Assembly (NCBI GenBank): GCA_028023455.1
Contig: JAQFVV010000183.1
Coordinates: 1,674,001-1,738,000, forward strand
Length of the DNA stretch: 64,000 bases
DNA from: Epiperipatus broadwayi
Lineage: Eukaryota; Onychophora; Udeonychophora; Euonychophora; Peripatidae
Direction of reading: 5' to 3'
The position numbers were made by a program, and so were the translations under genes. The notes below the pieces were generated by a model. That model saw nothing but the letters and a program-made list of their open reading frames with translations. It was not told where the DNA came from and made no database searches. How positions within the stretch are numbered: position 1 is the stretch's first letter; each line of letters starts with the position of its first letter. Below are positions 1 through 14,049 of this stretch, one piece after another.

Positions 1-860
1 TCAAATGACATATGTGCCTTTATTTGAAGTTTACAGTGAGGTTTACAATTAATTACAAATTTAATAGCTGCAACATTTCATCACACAGCACATTGTTAAT
101 GAACCAGAAACTCTGTTTTGTTGTTGTGACAGGTTTACAGATTTAAATATTTTATATAAAAAAATTGTATTTTTATCATATTTTAAGAGGGGTGTTATGT
201 CTGAAACAAGCACAAAATAAAAGAAAAACATACAATTTTAATACAGAATGATAAGAACAGTTTTTTTTTTTTTTTTACACCAGTAAGTGCAAAATATGGA
301 TGTTATATATGCTATGTGTTACTTCCAAAAAAAAAAAAAACCATTGAAAGGTATTATAAAACCATGCATGTAAGTTATGATATTTTCCATTAAAAAGTGA
401 ATTATGTAAATGAAAGTTCAGTACTTTTAAGTCACAATTAGTAAACTAACAGTCAAATTTTATTAAACCAAGGGTGCAATCATTGAACCATTTTGTATGA
501 ATTATGTGTTAACTAAACATAAGAAGGAACCCCCCCACACACACACACATGCACACACTAAAAATAGCTTTATTAGACAAAAATTTTATACAAATTTGGA
601 AAAAAATGATTAACAATTCAATTATGCTAATGCTTTCAAGGAAAATATTAATTAGCTTTGCTCCAAACTGATTTTGAATAAAAGATCTGTTACAATTAGT
701 ATTAGAATGTTATAGAAGCATACCAAAGACAATATCCTTTACGTCCATTTAATCCCTACCTTTTATTTTAGGAGGTCATTTAATTCTGTTTTTAAATTTG
801 TCTCTACTTAATCTGATGCCATTAAATTTATTCTAGTCACTCTTACTGATATACCTCCAC
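1..860. other. A+T-rich stretch without recognisable gene
   Basis: Homopolymer runs and a short CA-rich tract near 530-560 are visible. No open frame of note and no recognised repeat. Non-coding sequence belonging to the non-LTR relic that follows may begin anywhere after about 730. Confidence 0.5.
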
Positions 861-941
861 CCAGTAAGGTTTTTTTTCCAATTCTTAATCAAATCCGTTG
901 CTGCTTGTATTGATCTTAATAATCACACCTTCTCTAAAAGA

Positions 942-1605
942 ATGTTCTTTTGGGAAGCTTATAACATGAATTATAGTGCTAATCACACTCATTTATTTCC
1001 CATTGATTTTTACTATTACTATAAACAATTAATCAAAAAATTCAAATTCTGGTATCTGGAACCAAAATACTCTGATTTCCTTTTCAAAATCAATATAGAA
1101 ACCCTACCAATAGACATCTTTTATTACAGAGAATGGTGCATGCTAGCATTGCCCCCCATTGTTCTCTTTGTCATAAGCATGATGAAACAATTCATCATTT
1201 TGTGATCCAGTGTTTTGCTCTTCTTATCTGTAGAAAAATGCCAGAGTTAATTACTAAATTGTGCACTTTCACTATTGCTACTCTCATTGATAACATGAAA
1301 TGGGGCCTTTTCCCTTCAATTGGGGTTACTATTTTCCTTATATGTACCCTTTGGTTTCTAGAATGCCACTCTTCCTTCAACCCTAACATCCAGCAAATTG
1401 CAATCACTATTTATAAAAATTAAAAATAGAAACAGGGTGCTTGCCCCTTCAGACATTGTTGAAACTGGACACAAAAATCTTTCACAGATAAATGATAAAA
1501 TAAGCATATTTGATTTATTCAAGAACAACTTTCCCATAGAACTATCATGCTGACACCTGCCCACAGAAGACAACTTAGAATCCTGTGTAAGGGTAGTGAT
1601 TAGTA
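942..1605 (+). pseudogene. Non-LTR retrotransposon C-terminal relic with zinc-knuckle motif
   Basis: Three successive open segments in different frames read as one decayed protein end. The first (942-1140) has no recognisable motif. The second, reached by a frameshift near 1135, carries a Cys-X2-Cys then His-His-X4-Cys pattern (CSLC at about 1150-1160, HHFVIQC after it), typical of the zinc-knuckle-like C-terminus behind the reverse transcriptase of several non-LTR clades. A third frame from about 1415 (begins KIKNRNRVLAP) continues with one stop near 1552. No RT or endonuclease domain is present, so this is the 5'-truncated end left by incomplete reverse transcription. The clade cannot be named from this piece. 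It could in principle be another zinc-knuckle protein, but the frameshifts argue for a dead element. Confidence 0.5.
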
Positions 1606-2260
1606 ATTATATACCCATATATTCAAGATTATCAGATTGAATGTAGTTAAAATCTTTGACAACTTTAAAATTTTCATACTTCTACTTGACATTTGTATGT
1701 TATACTAAATTTTTGTTATACATTTAATTTTTTAATAATAAATTAATAATATTTGTAATATTACCAAATTTATCACTCCCTTTATTTTGTTGTAACAACT
1801 TATACAAATGCAATTTATCCACTCTACTTTGAAGATATTTTAGCAAAAAACCAAATGGAAGCTTATGTATGCATATATGTACAATAAAATGTTTTTTGCT
1901 AAAAAGTGTTTGAAGTACAGTAGATAAATTGATAACTGTAACATTTGGAGACAATTATAAATACTCCTCATTCTGCAAAAGTCTGTTCACGATTTAAATA
2001 AATGAAAGTAATACAAGTTTTATAATTATAACCAAGTCTGTTTAAATTCACTTAATCTGTTTGAGTCAAATCCCATTTTCTTTTTGTTTCGTTTGTTTTT
2101 GCTTATTATTTTGCTTGATGTATAATTTCTTTGAAAAATTTCCATCTTGAAGTACTTAAAAAAATAGATAACAATATTAAATTAATGATTCTGGTCATGT
2201 GAAATTAGGTGTTGGACTATTTCCAACATTTACCATTAAATGATAACACACAACCTGTGC
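1606..2260. other. A+T-rich stretch, nothing recognised
   Basis: No coding signal, tRNA-like box or repeat boundary seen. Confidence 0.5.
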
Positions 2261-2261
2261 T

Positions 2262-2955
2262 ATCTATTTGTGTTATTATTAACAAATTGTTTATCTATTT
2301 GTATGTTATTATTAACACGTTATTTCTTTATTTGTGTTATTACTAATAAGTTGTTGGTCTATTTGTATGTTACTAACAAATTGTTTGTCTATTTGTGTGT
2401 TATTATTAAAAAGTTGTTTATCTATTTGTGTTACTAACAAATTGTTTGTCTATTTGTGTGTTATTACTAATAAGCTGTTTGTCTATTTGTGTGTTATTTC
2501 TAACAAATTGTTTGTCTATTTGTGTGTTATTATTAAAATTGTATCTATTTGTGTGTTACTAACAAATTGTTTGTCTATTTATGTGTTATTACTAACAAGT
2601 TGTTGGTCTATTTGTGTATTATTACTAACAAGTTGTTTGTCTATTTGTGTGTTATTTCTAACAAGTTGTCTATTTGTGTGTTATTATTAAAATTGTATCT
2701 ATTTGTGTATTACTAACAAATTGTTTGTCTATTTATGTGTTATTACTAACAAGTTGTTTGTCTATTTGTGTGTTATTTCTAACAAGTTGTTTGTCTATTT
2801 GTGTGTTATTATTAAAATTGTATCTATTTGTGTGTTACTAACAAATTGTTTGTCTATTTATGTGTTATTACTAACAAGTTGTTTGTCTATTTGTGTGTTA
2901 TTACTAACAAGTTGTTTGACTATTTGTGTGTTATTACTAACAAGTTATTTGTATT
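2262..2955. repeat. Minisatellite, unit about 31 bp
   Basis: Around twenty imperfect head-to-tail copies of a unit reading TTGTTTGTCTATTTGTGTG then TTATTACTAACAAG. Variant units (ATTAAAATTG then TATCTATTTG; TATTTATGTG) recur in the same order near 2535, 2690 and 2815, so there is a higher-order pattern of several units. Open frames here (repeated LFVYLCVITNK-like peptides) are products of the repeat, not genes. Confidence 0.95.
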
Positions 2956-4378
2956 TGAAAAATTAAAATAAAATTTAAAATTTTCCATACATTCAGCATT
3001 TAATGATAGATGATGGAAATAATTCAAAATATAATCACATCTAATATACTATTATCACAAACTTTCAGGCAAATTCTTGTTGTAAATTTCAAAAGCTGAC
3101 TCCTATACTTATTACTAAGCAGAATATTTTATTCAACTTTTTTTATGATAAAAATCCATTTGTTTTTAACAAGTCTAAAAGTATATACTGTATACAGTAT
3201 ATAGATTACTTCACTTATTATGCCAAAATCTTTTTGCCAGAATTTTTTTTTTTTAACTAAGTAATAAAAAGTACATTTTTATGCAATTTTAATTTATTTT
3301 ATTACAAACTTTCAGTCTCTGTGCAAGTAAAAAAATAATTTAATATTTAGTTACTTGAGAGGTCATGTATAATTAAGTACTAAAAAAATTGGTTGAGGTT
3401 CAATTTAGAAACTTTCAAGTTTTACATTCATTCGTCGCTCCATCCTAGTGTTAATATGCATAGAGTTTAATGTATGGTATTATTTACTTTTTAAAAATTT
3501 AACTGATATTTCTTTTTTTTTTAAAAAAATGATAACATCATTAAAAACGAAAAATGTTATCCTAGCTGTTTCAAAATGTTAATGAGTAAGTTTTTTTAAA
3601 AAAATATATATATATTTTTAATCCACTGTAATTGATTTTGTTGCTTTTAAATCTTTTATATAAACTATTTATTGTAAAAGATTGTTAGTTAATTTTGTCA
3701 TGATCATATTAATTTTGTTCACTTGATTAAAGTTTTAAAAAAAATATTAATAACGATTACGACAAAAAAAATCATGAACAATTTGATTGAATCAGAAAAG
3801 GCCGAGAAAAATTAATGACTTGCCTTAGATTTAACTAATAAAAAAACTCTTTTTTTTATTGCATAAAAAGAAAATCATTAGACATCTGTAATTTAAATAT
3901 CATTTAATAAGTACCTTCGTTAATCAAAATGACCTTGTACTCAATACGGTATAGGTGCATATATATATATGATTATTTTAATTATACAACTGCTTATCGG
4001 AGGAGGGGGGTCAAAGATAGCAAAATTAAAATTTCAGACTACAATGATGATATAGTTTTATCAAAGACATTTAGTTATTGTTAAAGATAATACTAAACTG
4101 GTGTTAGAACTATATAACTATGCAAACGAGTAGACTTGGATTCGAATCTTAAAAATGTTTTGGAATTTCGCAATAACTGGATGAAAATTGGATTAAGTCC
4201 AAAAGAACTAAATGTCCTAAATCCAGGTCAAATTCTTTTTATTGACAAAGATTTATAAATCAGAAACTATAGTAGGTATATGAATCGGATAGCACTGGAT
4301 ATTGAATTAATAAAAACAATATATTAGTATCCATTGATTGCTTAAATATCCACTAGATGGCAATGCTTCAATAAAATA
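2956..4378. other. A+T-rich stretch, nothing recognised
   Basis: A perfect 18-bp palindrome TATACTGTATACAGTATA lies near 3184. Otherwise only short A/T runs. No gene, RNA or element boundary supported. Confidence 0.5.
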
Positions 4379-4390
4379 AACATTTTATTT

Positions 4391-4514
4391 ATTTATTTTT
4401 CCTTTTTTTTTCCATATGTCATAGCATCGGCCGGGACTCGAACCCACACCCGTCTGCAACCAACAACTTGCTTGCAAGGCGGGTGCGATGACCTCTCGGC
4501 TAACAACGCTTGAT
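4391..4514 (-). mobile_element. Short tRNA-derived SINE with 12-bp TSD
   Basis: On the minus strand the unit starts TCAAGCGTTGTTAGCCGAGA, has an A-box-like region, and a B box GGTTCGAGTCC, and ends GCCGATGCTATG before a short A-rich tail. The direct repeat AACATTTTATTT flanks it at 4379-4390 and 4515-4526, a target-site duplication as made by target-primed reverse transcription. It has almost nothing beyond the tRNA-like part. An anticodon-arm-like hairpin (CTTGCAAG) is present but extra sequence between anticodon and T arms argues against a working tRNA. Confidence 0.8.
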
Positions 4515-4526
4515 AACATTTTATTT

Positions 4527-7215
4527 TTGTTAAGTATTATATAGTTCATCCCAATGAATCAGTTATATATTATGAAAAGGATAAAAAAGTTTTATATTTT
4601 ATTCAAACAATAAGATATTTATTATCCTTATAATTAGTCTGTATAAGTTTATTTTTAATCTATGAGATATAGTTACAAAATATTAATATACTGCATAGTG
4701 CATTCTTCAACTTTTTATCTCCTATTATAATAAGTAGGGAACACCGGATAATTTACTAAAAGCCAAGGAAGTATGGGGATCAGAAAAGTTAGAAACCCCC
4801 ATTTTACAAGGATTAATGCACTTGTAAAGTGGAAAATTTAAAAATACATTGATCACAACTAATCTCTGCCACTTTTTACTCAATGATCATATGAGCTCTG
4901 AACAAACAAAATATTCAATTATTTTTTACCTTTAGTGGACAACCCTTTTTAGTAACAATAACCACAGAGATGTCTGCTGATCAGGTAAACCTTGTTGGTG
5001 TGAAATTTTAAATGATATAAACATAACTATCTTTCTGATAAAAACAGTTGCTTTGATATTCTGGTACTTAACACTGTTTTTTTTTTTTTTGTCTTCAAGT
5101 GTAAGGATATTTTTTACAGCTGCTCAATTGATGGATAATACTTTTTTAAGTTGAAATGAATATAAAAATATTAAAGTTTTAGCTAATCTCAAATTTAGTC
5201 TTGTTTCTCTTTATTCTCAAAAAATTAAATCATTTTAAAAATCCCATGCTAATGTTGTTTTGGAGAGCCTTTCTTTATTGTCTGATCTCTCATGATGATG
5301 TTTAGTTATTTTCCACCATGTATGTTTTTGATGTTCTAAAATTATATGGCAACGATAAGGTAGAGTTAGATTTAGGGACACTTGTTTATCTATAGTTTTT
5401 AGCTAAATAAAATAGTGTATGTATTGTGCTGTGCAATGTTATTTTATTTCCATCAAGCAGTAGTTAACCGATGGATTGGTAAGACCTTTTAATATTTAAA
5501 ATGATTATTTTTATGGATATAGGCAAAGTTTAGTATCCTACATACATTGATTTCTGGCATCTGTTTCCATATTTATGTAATAAATTTCAATATGTTAAAC
5601 AATAATAACTGTAATTTGTGCTTAATAAGATAATTGCCATTATCAAATTATTAATTAATAAAGTTTAGTTATATTTTAATGCTTTAAATAGCATATTATA
5701 AATGGATATTATGTTACTAAACATATCAGTGCATGAAAATTGATATACCAGTACTCAGATGAAATATACCTTGCTTTATATTGTTTCTAAAATAGATGTA
5801 TGTTTTTCAATTGTTTATTATTATTTTTAAAAAAGTTGTAAATAGTGTAAATAAATCTTGTTGTTTTAAAAATATATTTAGTTGTCTGTGGTCTTATTGC
5901 TAATCATCATCCATATTATTTTTGTTATTGCTATCAACACATTATTTTATTGTCTTAAAGTCATCAGTAATTAATACAGTATATTTTATTATGCATTAAT
6001 ATTGCATTAATATATTATAATGCTTTTAGTAAACTTTTACATATAAAATACATTTAGAATTTATGGCTTATTGATTAGAATACTGTAAATCTTAAGCCCA
6101 TGTCTTATTTTAAATAATACTTTAATGATTTATTGTTTTTGGAATAAGCTTTTTATTTGAGTCATTAGATACATCATTCACTGATCTTGATCCTACATCC
6201 CATAACTATTTAATAAAGGAGAGTTTGTAAATTATTGCGCTTATTTTAAGAACATATTTGTACTTTATAAAGCTTAAAGTTCATATTGCTGTTGGTATTG
6301 GGTTTGCCAAATATTGTTTATTAATTATATTTCATTTTATGAGCTGTTTTGTTTGTTATATTTGGGTAGTGGCAAAATCCCTCTCACTGACTTAAGTATA
6401 TCTTGTAAAATGGTAATATTTAAGTTACTGGAACCCTGAGAAAAGTAAATTGTAATTTTGAATTTATGCAAATTTTTATGTCTTAAGTTATTTGTTGTGC
6501 TTTGGTTGGAGTTATGTTTATCTTAACAGTTTTATTAATTCAATATAACTTTAAGATGTAAATTACTTTTTTAATTTTAAAACTTATAATTTATTTTAAC
6601 TTCATGGTTAAATATTTTGGTTAATCAAGCTTAGAATCCATACTTTGTTTCATTTTGCCTTAATATTATTTAATACAATATTAGTTTATAGCCCAGGATC
6701 TTATTCTCCTCCATCAGCATTGTTTTCATATTTCATCTTGATATTTATTTCTTTTACTTCTTCATAATTCATTTTATCTTAATTAATCATCATAACTGAT
6801 TTATCCTTCATTGGCTCCTATTCTATCATCACCTCTTAATCATTCATTATTGTAACACATTTTCTTTCTCTTAAGCTTTGTCATTTTCATTATTTAATTA
6901 TTATTTATTTCTAACATCTATTTATTATTTAATTCATAATTCGAATTACACATTCATCTCATAGACCCGATTATTAATTATCTATTGGTTTAAAAATATC
7001 AAATTTACCTAATGGTATTTTGCTATGGATTTTGAAGCTAGTTTAACCAATGTCGATACTAGGTTATTATCTTCATGGACACTTTGTGATCTTCCTTAGA
7101 TTTATTGTTTCATGCTAGCTAGTTGGTTTTAAGAAAATAATATCTGTATTTTAACATTTCTTTTATGCGTATATATTCTTAATTAGTCGTGTAGTGACGG
7201 TGACAATATATATAT
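4527..7215. other. Long A+T-rich stretch, nothing recognised
   Basis: No open frame above background, no tRNA-like box, no repeat shared with the rest of the window that I could find by eye. Confidence 0.5.
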
Positions 7216-7217
7216 AT

Positions 7218-7295
7218 TGTTAGATTGGAAGACGAACTCCGATCATGCGCTATTACTTTAAATATTATAAATTTCCGCGCACTTCCTATCTAACA
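7218..7295. repeat. 78-bp element with 14-bp terminal inverted repeats
   Basis: Left end TGTTAGATTGGAAG and the reverse complement of the right end TGTTAGATAGGAAG match at 13 of 14 bases. The interior is richer in G+C than its flanks. It begins TG and ends CA and sits against a (TA)n tract. It could be a miniature transposon or an LTR-type remnant. No clear target-site duplication. Confidence 0.5.
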
Positions 7296-7715
7296 ATTTT
7301 AAGATATTAAGCACATTATAATAATTAGATTTACATATATATATATATTGAATGTGGTATTTGATTAATTATTGTATATAAATGGGGCATAATATATTTA
7401 TGTATAGTATATATTTGATATTATTAATGTATAACTATATGTATAATAAGTAAGATATGTAAAAAATAAATCATTCTATGAAGATGTATAATGTTAGATT
7501 GTCATTTATATGATAAATTATTTTTGTATTCATATATTTATATGTATATATTTGTAACCTTCCGGAAAGGGAACCATTCAAGCAAAGATAAGCAGCAAGA
7601 GAGAGAGCATAAGCGGGTAAAAGCAACATGAGTAAAATAATAATGATGACAATAACTACTGATCTCAGAACTGCTTAAACAAATAATTACTTATTAATGA
7701 ATAATTGTCTAGCTC

Positions 7716-9035
<1,320 letters not shown>

Positions 9036-9140
9036 AAGCGTTGGTAGCCGAGAGATCAGCGCAGCTGCCTTACAAGCAAGCAGTTGCTTGCAGACTGTTG
9101 TTGCGGATTCGCTTCCCGGCGATGCTTTGACATGGGGAGA
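9036..9140 (+). mobile_element. Short tRNA-derived SINE
   Basis: Starts AAGCGTTGGTAGCCGAGA, carries the same tRNA-like body as the 4.4-kb copy with a B-box-like GGATTCGCTTCCC, and ends GATGCTTTGACATGGG. Somewhat diverged. A TSD could not be settled by eye. Confidence 0.7.
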
Positions 9141-10473
9141 GGGGATAAGACTTTTTCAATGAGACAACTGTTTACACCCCCTCACTAGAACAAATTTAAA
9201 ATTACAAATTTTTTTTATACAATTAAGTTTTTTTATCTCTTCCCAAATAAACAATACAAATATTTTTTTCATACCATTATATTTTCAAGTCGGTAAATAT
9301 TTTTGACTATGGCTAGCACAATTATAAGTTACACTTTACTTTAGCTATACTAATATTAGTAAGTACTTTAGAACTAATCATTAATATTGGTTAAACCCAT
9401 ATTTTACCTTTTATAGCAAATATATAATTCCTTTGCTTAATGAATAAGCATATACTTTGTTTTAATTAACAATTAACTATTTGATATTCTCTACACTTAT
9501 GAATAAATTCCAATATTTAGAACTTAATAATAACTTAAGACATAGTGAAAATAGTTTAAAATTTTAAAATGAATATATTTAAAAACTAATGCATTATAAT
9601 TCTTTTTATTTTTTTTTAGATAGTAATTACAAACTATCTTCTAATTATCAGTTTATAATTTAATTGACTGTCTTTATGCTATCATAATTATTTGGTAAAG
9701 TCCTGATTATTTCAATTTTTTATATCTAAATTACCATTAAAGTTACTCATATGTAAAGCTAAGGAATGTTGATAGTATTACAGACCCTATGCACATAAAG
9801 GATATATGTTCTAGATTTTGGAACTCCATACAAATACATAGATTTATTGTGGATGGAATAATCATCATCAAGACTTCAACATATGATTGCTAAATTAGGT
9901 GTGATGTCTGTAATTGGGTTTTTCTCACGAAGACTTTTGAATAACTAGAAATAGGAAGCTTAGGGGAATTACATCATAATGGTCAAATCTACACACATGG
10001 CTAGAAGATCTACGTTTATCCTATGACTTACTCTATGCATTATGGGAATAAAACATAAAAGAAAGCTGAACACCCATATAAACCAACAATTACATTTTGA
10101 CAAGAAATTCTTAAATTTAAAATACTGTAAGCACACTATTAAGGTACTCTTTTAAGCAACAGCTAAACTATAACTTGGAAATAACATATAAAATTTCACC
10201 ACCAAATATAAATAGATGCTTAATAGCAGGACTATAGTTACTCTAAATTATAATTCACTAATATAATCTAATGATAACAATAGCATACATATAGCAATAA
10301 AATACACATGTAAATAAGTATTTAATAAAACAATTTGCCATCTAACATATATGCAATTGTGACTGTGCCAATAACTGACCTGAAGAAACACCATTCACTC
10401 AGGTGCAAATATTCTTTATAAATTTCAAATGATAATCAGCAAGATATGAGAAATAATTTTTTTAGGATAAAAC
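9141..10473. other. A+T-rich stretch, nothing recognised
   Basis: No coding or RNA signal seen. Confidence 0.5.
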
Positions 10474-10484
10474 ATTCTAGATTG

Positions 10485-10594
10485 GTTTTTTTTTCTCATG
10501 TGTCATAGCATCAGCCGGGAAGCGAACCCACTAACCCGGGACAACTGTTTGTAAAGCAGCCATCGCTGATCTCTCAACCACCAATGCTTGACAT
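10485..10594 (-). mobile_element. Short tRNA-derived SINE with 11-bp TSD
   Basis: Minus-strand unit starting near GTCAAGCATTGGTGG, with A-box-like GGTTGAGAGATCAG and B-box-like GGTTCGCTTCCCGG, ending GCTGATGCTATGACACATG and an A-rich tail. Flanked by ATTCTAGATTG at 10474-10484 and 10595-10605. Only about 110 bp lies between the duplications, so the element is little more than the tRNA-like head. Confidence 0.85.
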
Positions 10595-10605
10595 ATTCTA
10601 GATTG

Positions 10606-11114
10606 TTTTACCTTCAAGTTTTGAAATAATTCTAACTGACTTAAACTTATAAAACAATTATAATAAATATAATATTCTAAATAAATAATTAAATTATCAA
10701 AAATGTTATTATTTAATAACATTTGACCAGAAAAGTTCTGTTGAAATGTCAAAATAAAGTTATTGTGTAACACACCTTAAATATATCTACACTCTATATT
10801 ATCTCATACCCACATATATAATATATATTTTAGAATTCAACATGATAAATATTAAACATATTTTTAAAGCATAAATATTCAAAATTAAAAGTGAGAAAAA
10901 ATGAAAATAAGAGAAAAGTTAATTTTCTTTTTACCAACACATTCCCAATGATGAATTTAAAAAGTCAGTTCATCAATGAAAGCTTTTTCTTTTTTCATTC
11001 ACTCATAGTTCTAAAAATAAACTTTAATATAATAACAGACAAATCCCAATAATGAATTCAGCAATAGTCTATTTCCAAGAGTTTCATTCTTTCATTTATA
11101 AATGATTCTAGTTT

Positions 11115-11146
<32 letters not shown>

Positions 11147-11375
11147 GGATACAGATCCTAGATAAAACTTATTTTTGATAAAAACACAAATTTACTGCAG
11201 CATCTGAGTTAATTCATAAAATATCTTATTTATACGTGTATATAACATAATGTTAGTTTCCAGAATTTTTCCTTTTATTTTTAGTAGCACAAATGGATTA
11301 TCACAATAGATAAGTGTAACCAAAGTGTATATTTCATTATAGATAGTTATAAGTTTTAGATATAAGTAGTTTTAG
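10606..11375. other. A+T-rich stretch, nothing recognised
   Basis: Contains a T20-type homopolymer near 11127-11146. No gene signal. Confidence 0.5.
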
Positions 11376-11485
11376 TCAAGCATTGGTGGCGAGTGGTTAG
11401 CACAGCTGCCTTACAAGCAGTTGTCCTGAAGTTCGCTTCCCAGCTGATGGCTTCTCGGCCAATGCTTTGACACATTAAAAAAAGT
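11376..11485 (+). mobile_element. Short tRNA-derived SINE, rearranged
   Basis: Starts TCAAGCATTGGTGGCGAG, has the same body, then GTTCGCTTCCCAGCTGATG followed by a short extra piece (GCTTCTCGGCCAATG) and GCTTTGACACATT with an A-run. Relative to the other copies the 3' end looks duplicated or rearranged. No clean TSD. Confidence 0.65.
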
Positions 11486-12966
11486 TGTCGCTTCAGTTTA
11501 AACATTTTTTCTCCTTTTAAAACAGATTGATATATCATTATAATAAACATTGATTTAAATATTCTTTATATTTCAGCCATTCCATTATAAATCTCATAGA
11601 ATATTATGTGCATAAATTGATAATTGAAATTTTAATATTTCTCATTTTAAAAGTTATTAAAAAAAACTTCATAGCAGGGATAAATACTTAATAATAACAG
11701 TTCCATATTAAAATGCTAAGTAGAAGATTAAATAGTTTGATTCAGGAAATTTAACACTAGGTTATTTTAAAATCATTTAAAAGTCTATAAGCAAACATAA
11801 AACAATTTTGATAATATAACAAATAAGATCTTACATAATACACATTTCTCTGTCAGTTGTTTCATTATGGCTAAAATGTTTCCATATACTTAAGCAAAAC
11901 TTCCAATGATAATGCAATGTTGTCCAAGTAATTCTATGTATTGTTCTTTTCTTCCAATTGTTATAATAAATAGTATATCAATGTAGCCTTTTTTTCCTCT
12001 AGAGAGTTGTCTAATTATTTATTATTTTATTTCATATTAACATTGATTTAAATAAAGATAAAATTTTAAACATATTTTTAAACAAAAATATTAACTATTC
12101 CTTTTTAGCAAAATAATTTTTAATTGTTATCAGTTTCTTAATAATTTTCAGGCACCCTCACAACTATTCTTTCTCTCTTATATAGTCAATTCAATTCATC
12201 AGTTGATCATACTGAAATCTATCATCCAATAATAGATCAATTCTAGTTGCTAATTTTAAGTTCTATTTTTAAGTCATAATTAAAGAACGGATCAAAAGAA
12301 AGAAAAATAAAATATTTTAAAAATAGCAATTTAACTTATATAATATTTGAACTTGTAATAAAATATTTCTTTTTTAATATAATTATTTAATAAACTAAAT
12401 ATTATTCAACTAATATTACATAATAAATTTTCTTTCATATTTATTTAGTATTTATTAAATATTAAATGCAAGTAAATTCTTTAATACTTTTTGACTAAAA
12501 TAATTATTATTATTAGCAAATTAAACATTATAAAATAATACACATGCAAGCACAAAGATCGCTACACATATAATTAGAAATGTTTTAATTGGAGAATGCT
12601 TTGCCTTACTTAATATTATCTAATGATTTATTTAAAATATTTTAAGTTAAGTAACTTTATAGATTTAATTGATAATTGTTAAAATTTAGATATACTTACA
12701 ATAAAAAGTATATTATTTTAATAAATATTAGTACATTATTTTTATTTTAAACAACGTTATTATTAAAATTTGTACTTATAACAAACTATTAATATGCATT
12801 TTAAATATTACTTAATGCATTAAGAAAATTACATAAAGTAATTTTAAATAAAATTGCTTTAGTTTTAGTTTTAAAAGGTCACAAAGAATATTACTGACTG
12901 GAAATTTAAAATTTTTACTATTTTGTGCATCTAACTATTTTAATCAGGGCACAAGGCACATGTAAA
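11486..12966. other. A+T-rich stretch, nothing recognised
   Basis: No coding or RNA signal seen. Confidence 0.5.
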
Positions 12967-12972
12967 ATGGGT

Positions 12973-13010
<38 letters not shown>

Positions 13011-13026
13011 ACCCATCTGTGTTATA

Positions 13027-13062
<36 letters not shown>

Positions 13063-13072
13063 TATAACACAG
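12967..13072. repeat. Two directly abutting AT-cored palindromes
   Basis: First palindrome 12967-13016: ATGGGTACAAT, an (AT)n core, ATTGTACCCAT. Second 13017-13072: CTGTGTTATAAGAT, an (AT)n core, ATCTTATAACACAG. The arms are perfect and the two palindromes touch without spacer. Both could extrude as cruciforms. Confidence 0.9.
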
Positions 13073-13300
13073 AAGATTTCTAGTTAACCTAAACTGTAAA
13101 GGTGATTAGTTTTGATAAAATAAACATTATAAGAAATGTGGATTTATTTAATTTTTTATTAAAAATAATAATAAATTATTTAATTTTTAAAAAAATATCA
13201 AATGGTTTGGTAGACGCTTAAGTACATTTTATCCCCAAAGGTTTTTGTTTAGGGATTTTTCAATTCTTGAATTTGATACTTTATTTTCAACCATATTTAA

Positions 13301-14045
13301 CCTTTTAACCGCTAATTAAATCATTGGTTGTATGAGGTAAAAATCAAAGCTTGTAATTGGCCAACTCACAAACTGAAGACAAAGCCTATTGTTAAAACAT
13401 ATTCGCCTATAATATTAAATTCAACTCAGATACGTTTATAAAAAGTATATTATTAATTTTTCAGGATATGAAGAGAACGAAAGTTCTTTCAAAAATAAAT
13501 TGCTATTTTTTTATTCTAAAATATTCAATTTCGGCAACATAAAAGCTATAATATAAACAAATAGATCGACTTTTACGTTATAGAAAAGTAAATATTTCTT
13601 TTTACTACAACTTCAATATTTGTACTAAAATCTTCAATATTTTTCGAAAATAATTTTGTTTTTTTATTATTCTCTCTGAAAATAATTTTTAATTTCCATA
13701 AATATATTTTAATAATAATTTAAATCGTATTCGAAATGAAAATCTCAGCGTTTTTCTTTATTTTCTTTGATCAGGCAGTTTCTTTGTTCTTTCCAGCCAA
13801 TCAGAATGTCTTTTTCGGCTGAGAGCATGCTAAGAACCAATCACAAATAATTTTCCTTCTTTGTTTAGGTTTAAATGCGTTTTTTTTAATTTTTACTTGT
13901 AAAATAAATCGGAAGATGGCACCATCTTACAGAACTTTTAAAAACGAATTCAATACGTGTTTAACGAATATTTTCGTATAAAAACTGGCTGAGTTAGAGT
14001 GATGTCAGATGTCTACGAGGAGCCTCGTAAAAAACAGTCTTTTGG
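13301..14045 (+). mobile_element. piggyBac-like MITE, copy 1
   Basis: A 745-bp repeat bounded on both sides by TTAA (13297-13300 and 14046-14049). The left end starts CCTTTTAACCGC and the right end reads CTTTTGG, so the ends are imperfectly inverted. A second copy at 45772-46530 shares nearly its whole length in the same order (for example GGCAACATAAAAGCTAT, TTCCAGCCAATCAGAATG, GCACCATCTTACAGAAC) and is also bounded by TTAA. TTAA target sites and CCY-T-rich ends are hallmarks of the piggyBac superfamily. No transposase frame is present, so the element is non-autonomous. Confidence 0.75.
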
Positions 14046-14049
14046 TTAA

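Noticed and set aside
2240-2966. Cysteine-rich and Leu-rich repeat protein frames
   Set aside because: Entirely within the 31-bp minisatellite; three frames are open in different parts.
4391-4514. Functional tRNA gene
   Set aside because: A and B boxes are present but the region between anticodon-like and T arms is too long, acceptor ends do not pair, and TSDs show it is a retroposed SINE.
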